DNA of 64,000 nucleotides, taken from assembly GCA_937911865.1 (NCBI GenBank), contig CALDSK010000325.1:1-64000 (forward strand), in the 5' to 3' direction. The stretch is from an uncultured Synechococcus sp. GTDB taxonomy: Bacteria; Cyanobacteriota; Cyanobacteriia; Phormidesmidales; Phormidesmidaceae. Positions 1-7,845 of this stretch are shown here, one piece after another; position 1 is the stretch's first letter, and each line of letters starts with the position of its first letter. The translations under genes were made by a program, and so were the position numbers. Under the pieces are notes generated by a model. That model did no database searches. It was not told the DNA's origin and saw only the letters and a list, made by a program, of their open reading frames with translations.

Positions 1-415
1 TTGTCGCAGACGTTGCTTTGAGCGCTTCGCTATCTAGCCAGTCAGTTCCCACTACTTTGTTGACCGCGAGTCCTAGCATGGTGCCTTGGTCTTCTACCGC
101 AATGACTGGAATCTCAGCGCGATCGGTGTTCATAGGTTTGGCACAGCCTAAAAACTGCCCTAAATCAGCGACCCAAATCACCCTTCCCTGCTGATTTAGC
201 GTGCCAAGTAATAGCGGTGAAACATTAGGAACGGGCGTAATATGGTCGGGCGCATGTTCAACAATGCGGCGAATGCCCGTAGCTGGCAGTGCAAATTCGT
301 CTTCTTCTGTAATAAAGAAACGGAGATGCAATTCACCTTCTGGGGTCTCAATTTCTTGCAGTTCAGGTGCCTGGTCCTGTCCCGATATTGTTTGAAAGTC
401 AGGGTTTCCTACCAT
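1..415 (-). CDS. CheW-like chemotaxis/phototaxis adaptor (PixI-like), partial
   Basis: The reverse-strand reading frame opens with ATG at 415 and runs off the left edge without a stop, so about 138 N-terminal residues are visible and the C-terminus is missing. The segment with VEHAPDHITPVPN followed by LLGTLNQQGRVIWVADLGQF is the classic CheW core (the ITPVP and NxxGRV/vDL elements). CheW proteins bridge methyl-accepting receptors and the CheA kinase at the membrane. The gene follows the CheY-like gene by 18 bp in the same direction, the order seen in cyanobacterial pix/tax operons (regulator, CheW, receptor, CheA), so receptor and kinase genes are expected beyond the edge. Family assignment is firm; PixI identity is inferred. 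Confidence 0.88.
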   Translation of the reverse strand, partial: MVGNPDFQTISGQDQAPELQEIETPEGELHLRFFITEEDEFALPATGIRRIVEHAPDHITPVPNVSPLLLGTLNQQGRVIWVADLGQFLGCAKPMNTDRAEIPVIAVEDQGTMLGLAVNKVVGTDWLDSEALKATSAT

Positions 416-433
416 GGTGTTCTCAAGAAAAAA

Positions 434-802
434 TTAATACCCTTGTAGCAATTGTTTGACAGTCCCAACCAGTTCAGTTGGCTGAAAGGGTTTAGCAATA
501 TAAGCATCTGCTCCTTGCTTCATGCCCCAGTAGCGATCAAATTCTTCCCCCTTCGCAGAACACATCACCACCGGTACATTTTGCGTCGCTAAGTTCGCCT
601 TGATGCGGCGGCAGACTTCATACCCGTTCATTTTGGGCATGACAATATCGAGAAGCACTAAATCGGGGGGATGTCCCTGAATGTGCTTTAGAGCTTCCAT
701 TCCATCGCTTGCAACCGTGACATCCAATCCGCTCCCTTCGAGTAAATCTTTCATCATTGCTCGCTGGGCGACGCTGTCTTCAACGACCAAAATTGTGCTC
801 AT
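434..802 (-). CDS. CheY-like single-domain response regulator (PixH/PilH-like)
   Basis: A 122-residue stand-alone receiver domain. The acidic pair E8/D9, phosphoacceptor D52 (VLLDIVMP), the Ser/Thr-type position in MCSAK and Lys104 (AKPF) are all in place, so it should be phosphorylated by a CheA-type kinase. There is no output domain, as in CheY/PilH proteins that act by protein contact. It is the first gene of a minus-strand unit with the CheW-like gene. In cyanobacteria such regulators govern type IV pilus-dependent phototaxis, and the divergently transcribed neighbour is hmpF, another pilus motility gene. A role in twitching or phototaxis is therefore likely but inferred from context. Confidence 0.9.
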   Translation of the reverse strand: MSTILVVEDSVAQRAMMKDLLEGSGLDVTVASDGMEALKHIQGHPPDLVLLDIVMPKMNGYEVCRRIKANLATQNVPVVMCSAKGEEFDRYWGMKQGADAYIAKPFQPTELVGTVKQLLQGY

Positions 803-1302
803 AATTCTTTCTCAACCTAGGGGCCCTTCGACCTACTGGCATTAAAATTTCATCTATAACCTGTTGGCATTGTGATGTCAGCTGGCTCAAGCATTCCCTG
901 AGAAATAGAGAATAGCGCATTAGCTACAGGCGATAAACCATGGGCAGCTATTGAAGATGCACCTATACAAATACCTTTGATACACAAGAGCTATGTCCTC
1001 AAAGTACCCTTACAGGTTTTATTTGTTAAACCTTAGTTGATAATGACGTCAACAATCGAAAGATTTTTGACGGGCTCAGCCCTAGATAGGTCACAGTGAG
1101 TTTGACCGCAAGCGTGAGGTTTTGCCTAAAATCGGGAACTTATAAAGCACAAGAGATACGTCTGCAGAAGGCGACTCGAAATAGATGCAACTTGCGAACT
1201 ATACCCAAGCTCAAAAAGGGTGATTGCAGTGTCATCGAAGCTGTGTGTCGTGGGCATAATGAAAGCCCACCCGGCCTGTGTATATATAGAGGGATTGCCA
1301 GC
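803..1302. other. Intergenic region between pixH-like gene and hmpF
   Basis: About 500 bp separate two divergent motility genes and should carry both promoters and the hmpF leader. An open frame in phase with hmpF extends upstream to a GTG at 1096, but its sequence does not resemble the family N-terminus, so I treat it as untranslated leader. I see no confident -35/-10 pair, RNA gene or repeat here. Confidence 0.5.
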
Positions 1303-3060
1303 GTGCTTTATCTAGCCGAAACACAAAAGAAGAGCGGGTTTATGGGTAGTGGTAAGGCAGAATTTAAGCTGCTTGCTGCTCAGCGCTCTGAACATGACTG
1401 GAGCGGCGTCCCTGGTGAAGAGTTAGTTGCAGCGCCCGATGATGCGCCTTACGCCAGCGGCGTTTTAGTCTTGATTGAGCTGACGAATAATCGTCAGGTA
1501 AAAAGGCATCAGGAGGCCGGTAAAACTCTTGTCAGCGTACTTCAAAACTTCTCTGGGCTGAGCAAAAAGTTCAAGTCTCAAGGCGAGGAGATTGAGCAGT
1601 GGAAGGAGTCTTTGACATATCAAAGCCAGGCGCTCAATCGTCGGGAAATGGAAATAGAGTCTCGCCAGGAGCAAATAGAGCAGTCAGAGGCGGCCCTAGA
1701 AAAAATTGAAACGCAGCGGCAAGAGCTAGAGTCACAAAAAGCTGAAGTTGAAGAACTCCAAGAAACGCTTAACCGAAAAAATGCTGAGCTAGAAGGCGCT
1801 TGGGCCCATCTTAACGGTGAGATTCAGCGGTTCGAAGAACGGCAAGAAACGGCCGCGGGTAATGACAACGTTGGTATGAGCGATGAGCAGGTCGGTCAGC
1901 TCCAGTCAGCTTTAGCTCAGCTGGCGTACGAGGCCGATGATGCGGCTGCGGTAGGAGAATCGATTGCTGAAGCTCTTGCTAAGACTGCTTGCTATCAAAA
2001 CGATTTAGGCGAAGAACGGCAGCAACTACAGCAAAAGAAGGATGAGCTGGCGGGTTCTGAGGACTCAATATCGGATGCCTTAGAAGCTGTCACTTCGGCT
2101 AAGCGATCGCTGACCGAAGCCGAAGCGGGTTTGCACTCAACTCAGATTCACCTTCAACAGCAGCAAGCCCTGCTCGGTGCAAAGCAGGAAAAAAATCAAC
2201 TTCTAACCGATCAGCTCAAAAATCAAACTGACTTACATCAGCAGGTATATGAACTTTTAAACGCGACCGACAAAGTCCGCTTAAGCAAGAAAGTAGATGT
2301 TTCTGCTCTAGAGGCGATGCCTGAAGGCGACTTGCAGGCGCTGGTTTCCAGCTTAGAGAAAGACCTCGATAAGATGGTTCGATTTGTGAACGATCAGGAA
2401 GAGGAGTTGAAGCTACAGCAAGACGATATCGATTCGCTTGTCGCCAAGCTAGAGAGTGTCAGTGAGTATGACCGGCTCCAGCTGGAAACAGAAATTGCGG
2501 AAGAAAAAGACCGTCACGTCATGCTTAATCGGACTTTAGTTGGTCAGCGCCGCAACTTGTTAGAACGAGAGGAAGTTCTAAGTCAGCACCGAGCTGTTCT
2601 ATTACGCCGACAAGGATTAGCGGCTGGGGGTACTGGCGCGGCCGCTGATTTGGAACCTGTCTTAGACGAAATCGATAAGCTACGCGCTGTTCTAGATGAA
2701 CAAATTCAGCAGGTAGAAGTTGAAATCGCTCAGATTCAAACAGAGATCGATACGCTAAAGCAAACTCGACAACAGCAGCAGCAGCAGCAAGAGGCTCAAC
2801 AACACTCTGTCAGTGAAGCGGAGGCGGCCTACGTGGCACAGCAGCAGCAAGTTGGTATTGGTAAAGGCGAGGTGCAGCTTTACGAGCGACTATTGCCTTC
2901 GATAGAAAATTATTTAGATAGCTTTAATCAACAGCTATTGTCAATGTCTGAGCGCGTAGCTGCGGTGCAGTCAGCTGAAGCTCAGCAGCAGTCAGCACTG
3001 GCCAATGCTCAGCAGGTACTGCATGTATTGGCTGAAGCGCCTGAGCCAGCTTTGGTGTAA
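1303..3060 (+). CDS. hmpF: Pilus motility protein HmpF (coiled-coil)
   Basis: The N-terminus (LYLAETQKKSGFMGSGKAEF, then LLAAQRSEHDWSGVPGEE) matches the conserved start of the cyanobacterial HmpF family. From about residue 85 to the end the protein is almost entirely heptad-rich coiled coil with many Gln/Glu runs. HmpF is known from Nostoc and Synechocystis as a cytoplasmic filament-forming protein that localises to the junctional or leading pole and is needed for type IV pilus assembly or activation. I chose GTG 1303 because it places LYLAE at the N-terminus and has a purine-rich ribosome site (AGAGGG) about 9 bp upstream; a longer GTG 1096 start adds 69 unrelated residues. The product is 585 aa. 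It faces the pixH/pixI-like genes. Confidence 0.88.
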   Translation: MLYLAETQKKSGFMGSGKAEFKLLAAQRSEHDWSGVPGEELVAAPDDAPYASGVLVLIELTNNRQVKRHQEAGKTLVSVLQNFSGLSKKFKSQGEEIEQWKESLTYQSQALNRREMEIESRQEQIEQSEAALEKIETQRQELESQKAEVEELQETLNRKNAELEGAWAHLNGEIQRFEERQETAAGNDNVGMSDEQVGQLQSALAQLAYEADDAAAVGESIAEALAKTACYQNDLGEERQQLQQKKDELAGSEDSISDALEAVTSAKRSLTEAEAGLHSTQIHLQQQQALLGAKQEKNQLLTDQLKNQTDLHQQVYELLNATDKVRLSKKVDVSALEAMPEGDLQALVSSLEKDLDKMVRFVNDQEEELKLQQDDIDSLVAKLESVSEYDRLQLETEIAEEKDRHVMLNRTLVGQRRNLLEREEVLSQHRAVLLRRQGLAAGGTGAAADLEPVLDEIDKLRAVLDEQIQQVEVEIAQIQTEIDTLKQTRQQQQQQQEAQQHSVSEAEAAYVAQQQQVGIGKGEVQLYERLLPSIENYLDSFNQQLLSMSERVAAVQSAEAQQQSALANAQQVLHVLAEAPEPALV

Positions 3061-3093
3061 CACCTATCTTGTAGTCCTGTGTCTTAGAAAGCT

Positions 3094-3133
3094 TCTCCTT
3101 GCTTTGCTATATGTCTCCTTGCCTTGCTATATG
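3094..3133 (+). repeat. 20-bp tandem duplication
   Basis: Two adjacent 20-bp copies (3094-3113 and 3114-3133) differ at one base. They lie between hmpF and the S4-domain gene. No coding role is visible; this is one of many short tandem duplications in the window. Confidence 0.85.
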
Positions 3134-3190
3134 ATTGTGCTCAAATCGCTAAAACTTTTGAAGCGCTAACTCTTTGCGGCAGCTTTTGCT

Positions 3191-3415
3191 ATGACGACAG
3201 ACTTTATTAAGCTCGATCAATTTTTGAAAGTAACTGACGTTGCCAGCTCAGGTGGCGACGCTAAGATGATGATTCGCAGCGGTGAGGTGAGCGTCAATGG
3301 CGAAATGGAAATACGTCGAGGTAGAAAGCTATACGATAAAGACGTCGTGACGGTTGACGACGTTTCGCTTACGGTGCATTTGTCTGATGGATCTGAAAGA
3401 ATAGATACACACTAG
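3191..3415 (+). CDS. Small S4-domain RNA-binding protein (YbcJ family)
   Basis: A 74-residue protein that is essentially one S4 RNA-binding fold: IKLDQFLKVTDVASSGGDAK, followed by the IRSGEVSVNGE and RRGRKLYDKDVV segments that are diagnostic for the YbcJ/RqcP-like group. These proteins bind structured RNA, often on the ribosome. The length equals the family length, and ATG at 3191 leaves no extra N-terminal residues. It stands alone, about 130 bp after hmpF and 160 bp before glutaredoxin, all in the same direction. The precise RNA target is unknown. Confidence 0.85.
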   Translation: MTTDFIKLDQFLKVTDVASSGGDAKMMIRSGEVSVNGEMEIRRGRKLYDKDVVTVDDVSLTVHLSDGSERIDTH

Positions 3416-3574
3416 GGCTTAGAGCCTTCTACACTGTAAAAGCTAAGAGATAAAAGCTGGGAAAAATTGATTGAGATAGAGAAGACTGCTCTGCCTTGAT
3501 AATTTCAATAAGGTGAAGCGCCTTTGATATTTGGGTCAATCTCAGCTGTATTGGTTTTTGCCTGAGGAAAGGAA

Positions 3575-3835
3575 ATGCAGCCTAACATCGAAATTTATAC
3601 CTGGAGCCGCTGTCCGTTTTGTATTCGTGCTAAAGCCTTGCTAGATCGCAAAGGCGTTGAGTATACGGAATACTGCATTGATGGCGATGAAGCCGCACGA
3701 AGTAAAATGGCTGAGCGGGCGGGCCGACGATCTTTGCCACAGATTTTTATTGATGACAAGCACATCGGCGGCTGTGATGATATTCATGCACTTGACCGTA
3801 AAGGTAAGTTGGATGGCCTACTAGCAGTAGTCTAG
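3575..3835 (+). CDS. grxC: Glutaredoxin 3
   Basis: An 86-residue dithiol glutaredoxin. It has the CPFC active site (C13, C16), the TxP-type glutathione loop (RRSLPQIFID) and the GGCDD motif that binds the gamma-glutamyl end of glutathione. It reduces protein disulfides and mixed disulfides with glutathione in the cytosol. A ribosome site (GGAAAGGAA) sits just upstream of the ATG at 3575. It is a single gene with no operon partner visible. Assignment to the GrxC class is secure from length and motif order. Confidence 0.95.
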   Translation: MQPNIEIYTWSRCPFCIRAKALLDRKGVEYTEYCIDGDEAARSKMAERAGRRSLPQIFIDDKHIGGCDDIHALDRKGKLDGLLAVV

Positions 3836-3964
3836 AAAATAGCTACTTTTTCCACTGTAGAAAGCAATGACTAGAAAGAAGTAATAAAGAGCAAGTAGTA
3901 ACAGACCTTGCCTTGCCTTCTCCGGTTGCTGCCGAGAACCTTGGTTTGTAACAGGTATGTTCTC

Positions 3965-4010
3965 AACGGAAAGGAGCTGTAGCGCGCTATGCTGACAGCC
4001 CCTTTTCGTT
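3965..4010. repeat. Inverted repeat between grxC and lrtA, possible terminator
   Basis: 16-nt arms (3965-3980 and 3995-4010) pair with two non-Watson-Crick positions around a 14-nt loop that itself contains AGCGCGCT. It lies between the convergent grxC and lrtA genes and could end either transcript, but the U-run is short on both strands. Confidence 0.45.
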
Positions 4011-4071
4011 AGTAGATGCAGTTGCTTTTCGTTGGTTCACTCTTTCTAGAGCAGCTAAAGCCTTAGAAGGC

Positions 4072-4746
4072 TTAGGAAGCTGCCTGCGATAGAGGCGTTA
4101 CGTTAGTAACAGTTTTGCTAATATGTCCGTTCTGACTTACTTTGCCACTATTCTGACGGGGTTGTAGCAGACCGTATCCCTTATGGTTCCGCTCGTAGAT
4201 GACGTTGATTTCGCCAGTTTCAACGTTGCGGAACATGTAAAAATCATGTCCTACCAGCTCTAAATTTTCTAAGGCGGCTTGAACGGTCATTGGGGGCATA
4301 GCAAAGTACTTGCTCCGCACAACCGTATCAGGTAGCTTAGGCTGGTTGTTAAGAACTTCACTAATGTCAGGATTGCCTTCAGGGGTAATGTCTGGGGCGT
4401 TAATGGCAGCGTCTATATCTAGCGGGCGAACCGAGTCATGGCTCTGGTCGCGGCGTTTTTCCTTATACTTGCGCAGCTGACGAGTGATTTTGTCGGTCAC
4501 CATGTCGATGGTCGCGTACATGTTCTCACTGCTTTCTTCTGCGCGAACAACCGTATTGTTTAGGTATATGGTAACTTCGGTAGATTGCTTGGGAGCGATC
4601 CTGGGGTTATTTTCAACGGATAAATTGACGTCTACTTTGTTAATCAGCGTATGAAAGTGTGCTGTGGCCTTTTCAATTTTTTGATTGACGTGGCTTCGAA
4701 TAGCGTCTGTGATCTCAATGTTTTTACCCTGGATTACTAGCTTCAT
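4072..4746 (-). CDS. lrtA: Long-form ribosome hibernation promoting factor / light-repressed LrtA
   Basis: A 224-residue protein with an N-terminal HPF/YfiA domain (about 1-100: LVIQGKNIEITDAIRSHVNQ, VDVNLSVE, YATIDMVTDKITRQLRKYK), a charged linker, and a C-terminal dimerisation domain (about 160-215, VVRSKYFAMPPMTVQAALE and FRNVETGEINVIYER). Long HPFs dimerise 70S ribosomes into inactive 100S particles in darkness or starvation. The cyanobacterial orthologue was named lrtA because its transcript is repressed by light. A strong purine-rich ribosome site (GGGGAGG) precedes the ATG on the minus strand. It is monocistronic, and its promoter shares a 144-bp spacer with lipB. Confidence 0.93.
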   Translation of the reverse strand: MKLVIQGKNIEITDAIRSHVNQKIEKATAHFHTLINKVDVNLSVENNPRIAPKQSTEVTIYLNNTVVRAEESSENMYATIDMVTDKITRQLRKYKEKRRDQSHDSVRPLDIDAAINAPDITPEGNPDISEVLNNQPKLPDTVVRSKYFAMPPMTVQAALENLELVGHDFYMFRNVETGEINVIYERNHKGYGLLQPRQNSGKVSQNGHISKTVTNVTPLSQAAS

Positions 4747-4890
4747 AAAGCAGCCTCCCCGTGGCGAGTAGGTTTTTACTCTTTAAACGTAACACTCACG
4801 ATTTTGGCTGATTGCAAACCGACAAGAATGTAATTATCCGTTGATAATTCTTGACTTAAGACAGGTCGCGAATAGTTGTACCCACAGTGA

Positions 4891-5637
4891 ATGGACCCAT
4901 TAGAAAGCCAGTCTGATGAAAGCCAGTTTAATAAGGGCAAGGTTTATTCGCTAGATAAGCTAGTACCCTATCAGGTTGCTTGGCAATGGCAGCGTCAGCT
5001 GGTGAACTTGTACAAGGCTTCGATAGCGGCAGCGCCGGGCCCGGAGTTATGCCAGGAGCCTGTGACGGATGTTTTGATGCTGCTACAGCATCCGTCGGTT
5101 TATACCCTGGGCCAGGGCGCTGACACAAAATTTCTACGATTTGACCCAGACAATACGGACAACGCGATTCATCGTGTAGAGCGGGGGGGAGAGGTTACTT
5201 ACCACTGTCCCGGGCAGCTAGTTGGTTATCCTATCTTGAACCTAAAGAACTATCGGCCTGATTTGCACTGGTATTTGAGACAGTTAGAGGAGGTTTTGAT
5301 TCGGACGCTATCGGTATACGGACTAACGGCTGAACGTGTGCCAGGGCTAACTGGGGTTTGGTGTGAAGGTTATAAAGTTGCAGCTATCGGAATCAAAGTG
5401 AGCCGATGGATTACAATGCATGGCTTTGCGCTTAATGTCTGCCCAGATTTGAGCGGGTTTGAGGACATTGTTCCTTGTGGTATTGAAGGGAAACCGGTTG
5501 GCTCTATGGCCCAGTTTTTACCAGATGTTGAGTTTGATTTGGTTAGACAGGTTGTGATTAAACAGTTTGAGCAGGTTTTCGGTTTAGAACTGCGCGTGTC
5601 TCCGAATTCAGATTTGATGAGTTTATCGCCGGAGTAA
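4891..5637 (+). CDS. lipB: Octanoyl-[ACP]:protein N-octanoyltransferase
   Basis: A 248-residue LipB protein. RGGEVTYHCPGQLVGYPILN is the family signature; Lys162 (YKVAAIGIKVSRW) and the acyl-accepting Cys196 (IVPCGIEG) are the catalytic pair. LipB moves octanoate from acyl carrier protein to lipoyl domains of pyruvate dehydrogenase and the glycine cleavage H protein, the first step of lipoate synthesis, followed by LipA. The roughly 18 N-terminal residues before VYSLDKL look dispensable, so the true start could be slightly downstream. It stands alone; the PP2C gene on the other strand converges on it. Confidence 0.93.
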   Translation: MDPLESQSDESQFNKGKVYSLDKLVPYQVAWQWQRQLVNLYKASIAAAPGPELCQEPVTDVLMLLQHPSVYTLGQGADTKFLRFDPDNTDNAIHRVERGGEVTYHCPGQLVGYPILNLKNYRPDLHWYLRQLEEVLIRTLSVYGLTAERVPGLTGVWCEGYKVAAIGIKVSRWITMHGFALNVCPDLSGFEDIVPCGIEGKPVGSMAQFLPDVEFDLVRQVVIKQFEQVFGLELRVSPNSDLMSLSPE

Positions 5638-5676
5638 AGGCACGAGAGAACAAGGCCTTTATTCCTAGAAGCTTAT

Positions 5677-6966
5677 CTATATCTGGAAGTCTACTTCTAA
5701 AAGAGAGAGATCATCTTCAAACTGATTGCCCCCAAACGCGCTGACTTCGTCAATTAAAGTGTCAAGGGTAAGATTTTGCTGTGCCTCTAAGGCGGTTAGT
5801 AGATCTGTGAACCCATCTAGCCCCAGTAGATTTTGATGGGCCTGCTGTTTGAGCGCGGTTGAACTAGCAGGACAAATTTCGTAGATGCCGTCGCTAAAGA
5901 TGTATAGACGGCTGTTGCGTGAGACGCTGCATCTCTGCCATTGATAAATGCTGTCAGGCATCATGCCGATGGGCATTCCGGGGGTGCGAAGCTGCTCTAG
6001 TGCGATGTTTTCTTTTTTGAGCTTTTGCCTACGGCTTTGAGGGGTAATGAGGAGGGCTGGCGGATGGCCAGCACTAGCATATGAAAGCTGGTTGTTAGTG
6101 CGATTGTAAACGCCGTACCAAATAGTGAAGTACTTATCGTTTTGATCGTTCATTTGGAAGGCCTCGTTAAGCCCTTTTAGAACGCTTTCAGGGCGGTAGA
6201 AATTAACGCCAGGCAGAGACTGCGACCTGAGCAAATTTAGTACAGACGTGGATAAGAGTGCCGCTCCTAAACCATGTCCAGATACGTCTAATAAGTAGAC
6301 GACTAGGTAATCAGGGTCGAGCCAGTAGTGATCAAAACAGTCGCCGCCAAGTTCTTGCGAAGAGATAAATCGAGAGGTAATCGAGACGCAATTGCTGGCG
6401 TCTTCTGGCGTGTCTCTTGGCAGTAGAGAGGTGACGTAGGTGGCTGCTTCAGCAAGCTCACTTTCTAGCCGGCTGGTTTGTGCCATGAGCGCTTGTGTCA
6501 ACTGGTGCAGTCGCAGCCCAGATTTGACCCGGGCGGTCAGCTCGTCGGTATCTACAGGTTTGAATAGAAGGTCGTCTGCGCCAGCTTCTAGCGCGTCTAC
6601 CCGACTGGCGATGTCCGTGTGGCCTGTCATGATCAAAAAGGCAATGGTCGACAGTTGGGTGTTTTGCTTGATTTGCCGACACATATCTAGGCCGCTAGGT
6701 CCTCCGGGCAGCAACAGGTCACAAATGATAACGGATGGATTGAGGTCGACGGCTTTTTGGTAGCCCTTGTTGGCGTCGTAGGCGACAGCTATCTGGTAGC
6801 CACGCTTTTTGAGTAGCCGCTGCAAGCTTTCAACCACGAGTGGATCGTCATCGATAACCAGAATATCTGTGGTATGAGTACTTGGACGCTTTACAAGAGA
6901 TGACAGCCTATCTGAGCGTCGTTGGGTTGTTTCAGATAGCCGAGAGATAGGGGTGTTAAAAGTCAT
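5677..6966 (-). CDS. Response regulator with PP2C/SpoIIE phosphatase output (RsbU-like)
   Basis: Residues about 34-150 form a receiver domain (acidic cluster DDD, phosphoacceptor D83 in IICDLLLPGG, Lys in FKPVD). A short coiled linker follows, then a SpoIIE-type PP2C domain with the metal-binding elements SSQELGGDCFD, LLDVSGHGLGAALLS, YASAGHPPALL, FSDGIYE and FEDDLSLL. Such proteins dephosphorylate anti-sigma-factor antagonists in partner-switching cascades. ATG 6966 is chosen; an in-frame start at 7011 would add 15 residues that lie inside the upstream gene. From 6966 the gene overlaps the stop of the upstream membrane-protein gene by 11 bp, which suggests translational coupling. No anti-sigma or STAS gene is in the window, so the target is unknown. 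Confidence 0.85.
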   Translation of the reverse strand: MTFNTPISRLSETTQRRSDRLSSLVKRPSTHTTDILVIDDDPLVVESLQRLLKKRGYQIAVAYDANKGYQKAVDLNPSVIICDLLLPGGPSGLDMCRQIKQNTQLSTIAFLIMTGHTDIASRVDALEAGADDLLFKPVDTDELTARVKSGLRLHQLTQALMAQTSRLESELAEAATYVTSLLPRDTPEDASNCVSITSRFISSQELGGDCFDHYWLDPDYLVVYLLDVSGHGLGAALLSTSVLNLLRSQSLPGVNFYRPESVLKGLNEAFQMNDQNDKYFTIWYGVYNRTNNQLSYASAGHPPALLITPQSRRQKLKKENIALEQLRTPGMPIGMMPDSIYQWQRCSVSRNSRLYIFSDGIYEICPASSTALKQQAHQNLLGLDGFTDLLTALEAQQNLTLDTLIDEVSAFGGNQFEDDLSLLEVDFQI

Positions 6967-7789
6967 AGGTTGCTTTAACCGGCACGTTCTCTTCTGGCGC
7001 TGTCGGTGCATCTGAAATCAAACGGCTAGAGATCGCGTGATTCCAAAGGTCAATGAAGTCGACAAGGTAGTAGGGATAGGTCTCTGAAGCGTTTTCTTTG
7101 TGATTGAGAGGGGCGTTGGCGATTCTTTCTTCGCTCGGTAGGGCGTAGTCTTCTACATCGAACAGATGTAGTCGCTCCATTGTCTGAATTTCTGAGGGTT
7201 CTAGGATGTTAGCGCGGTACGCGCCGGATTCATCAATAGCGCTGAAGCAGCACACCTGGTAGTAGTTCTCTCCAGAAAGTTCGCGGTACTGCACCAGTGT
7301 ATAAACATCTGCGGGCTGAACAGGAAAAGGAAGAGAAAGAACGATCTTTTGCTGGGTAGGTAGCAGTGAGAGTCTCACCGCGTTGCGAACACCGTAATAG
7401 CCGACTTTGTCGGACTGTAGAGGATATTTTCGGTGACGAGGCTGTACATGTGTGCGCATAAAAGTGGCGATACCGAGGGCTTCTTCGGTGTAGGCTCCGA
7501 TGATGCTGACGTGGACATCGTAAGCAGGAACGTTACTAATGTTAAAGACTTCTAGGGTTAGGTTGCTAGGTTTGGAGTCCGAATTGATTGATGAATTAGT
7601 GGGTTGACTGGTTGGCTGCAGATCCCAGTAAAGGTGCGGGAGTGCTGTCAATCGCAGCTGCTTTTCGACGACGCTGCGATAGTAACTGCTTTCTTGCTGT
7701 AGCTGTTTGATGTTTTTGTTGGCTAACCAAGCGTAGGTGCCGGTTAGACCCACTAACATCAGGTTGCTAATGATTAAAATGGGTTCCAT
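6956..7789 (-). CDS. Membrane-anchored protein of unknown function, coupled to PP2C regulator
   Basis: About 277 residues. One N-terminal transmembrane helix (MEPILIISNLMLVGLTGTYA) is followed by a short coiled coil and a large soluble part with beta-rich character (LTLEVFNISNVPAYDVHVSI). No family is recognised. ATG 7789 is preferred because AAGGG lies about 8 bp upstream and the hydrophobic helix starts at once; a longer frame to 7822 would run into the divergent hydrolase gene. Its 3' end overlaps the PP2C gene, so the two are probably one transcript and may act together, for example as membrane input for the phosphatase. That partnership is inferred from position only. Confidence 0.7.
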   Translation of the reverse strand: MEPILIISNLMLVGLTGTYAWLANKNIKQLQQESSYYRSVVEKQLRLTALPHLYWDLQPTSQPTNSSINSDSKPSNLTLEVFNISNVPAYDVHVSIIGAYTEEALGIATFMRTHVQPRHRKYPLQSDKVGYYGVRNAVRLSLLPTQQKIVLSLPFPVQPADVYTLVQYRELSGENYYQVCCFSAIDESGAYRANILEPSEIQTMERLHLFDVEDYALPSEERIANAPLNHKENASETYPYYLVDFIDLWNHAISSRLISDAPTAPEENVPVKATYDF

Positions 7790-7845
7790 TCGCTGACCCT
7801 TTTTCCCGCAATTAGTTGCCAATACTCAAAACCATACCCCAAACT

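Noticed and set aside
1096..1302. N-terminal extension of hmpF from GTG 1096
   Set aside because: The added 69 residues do not resemble the family, and GTG 1303 has a good ribosome site and the conserved first residues.
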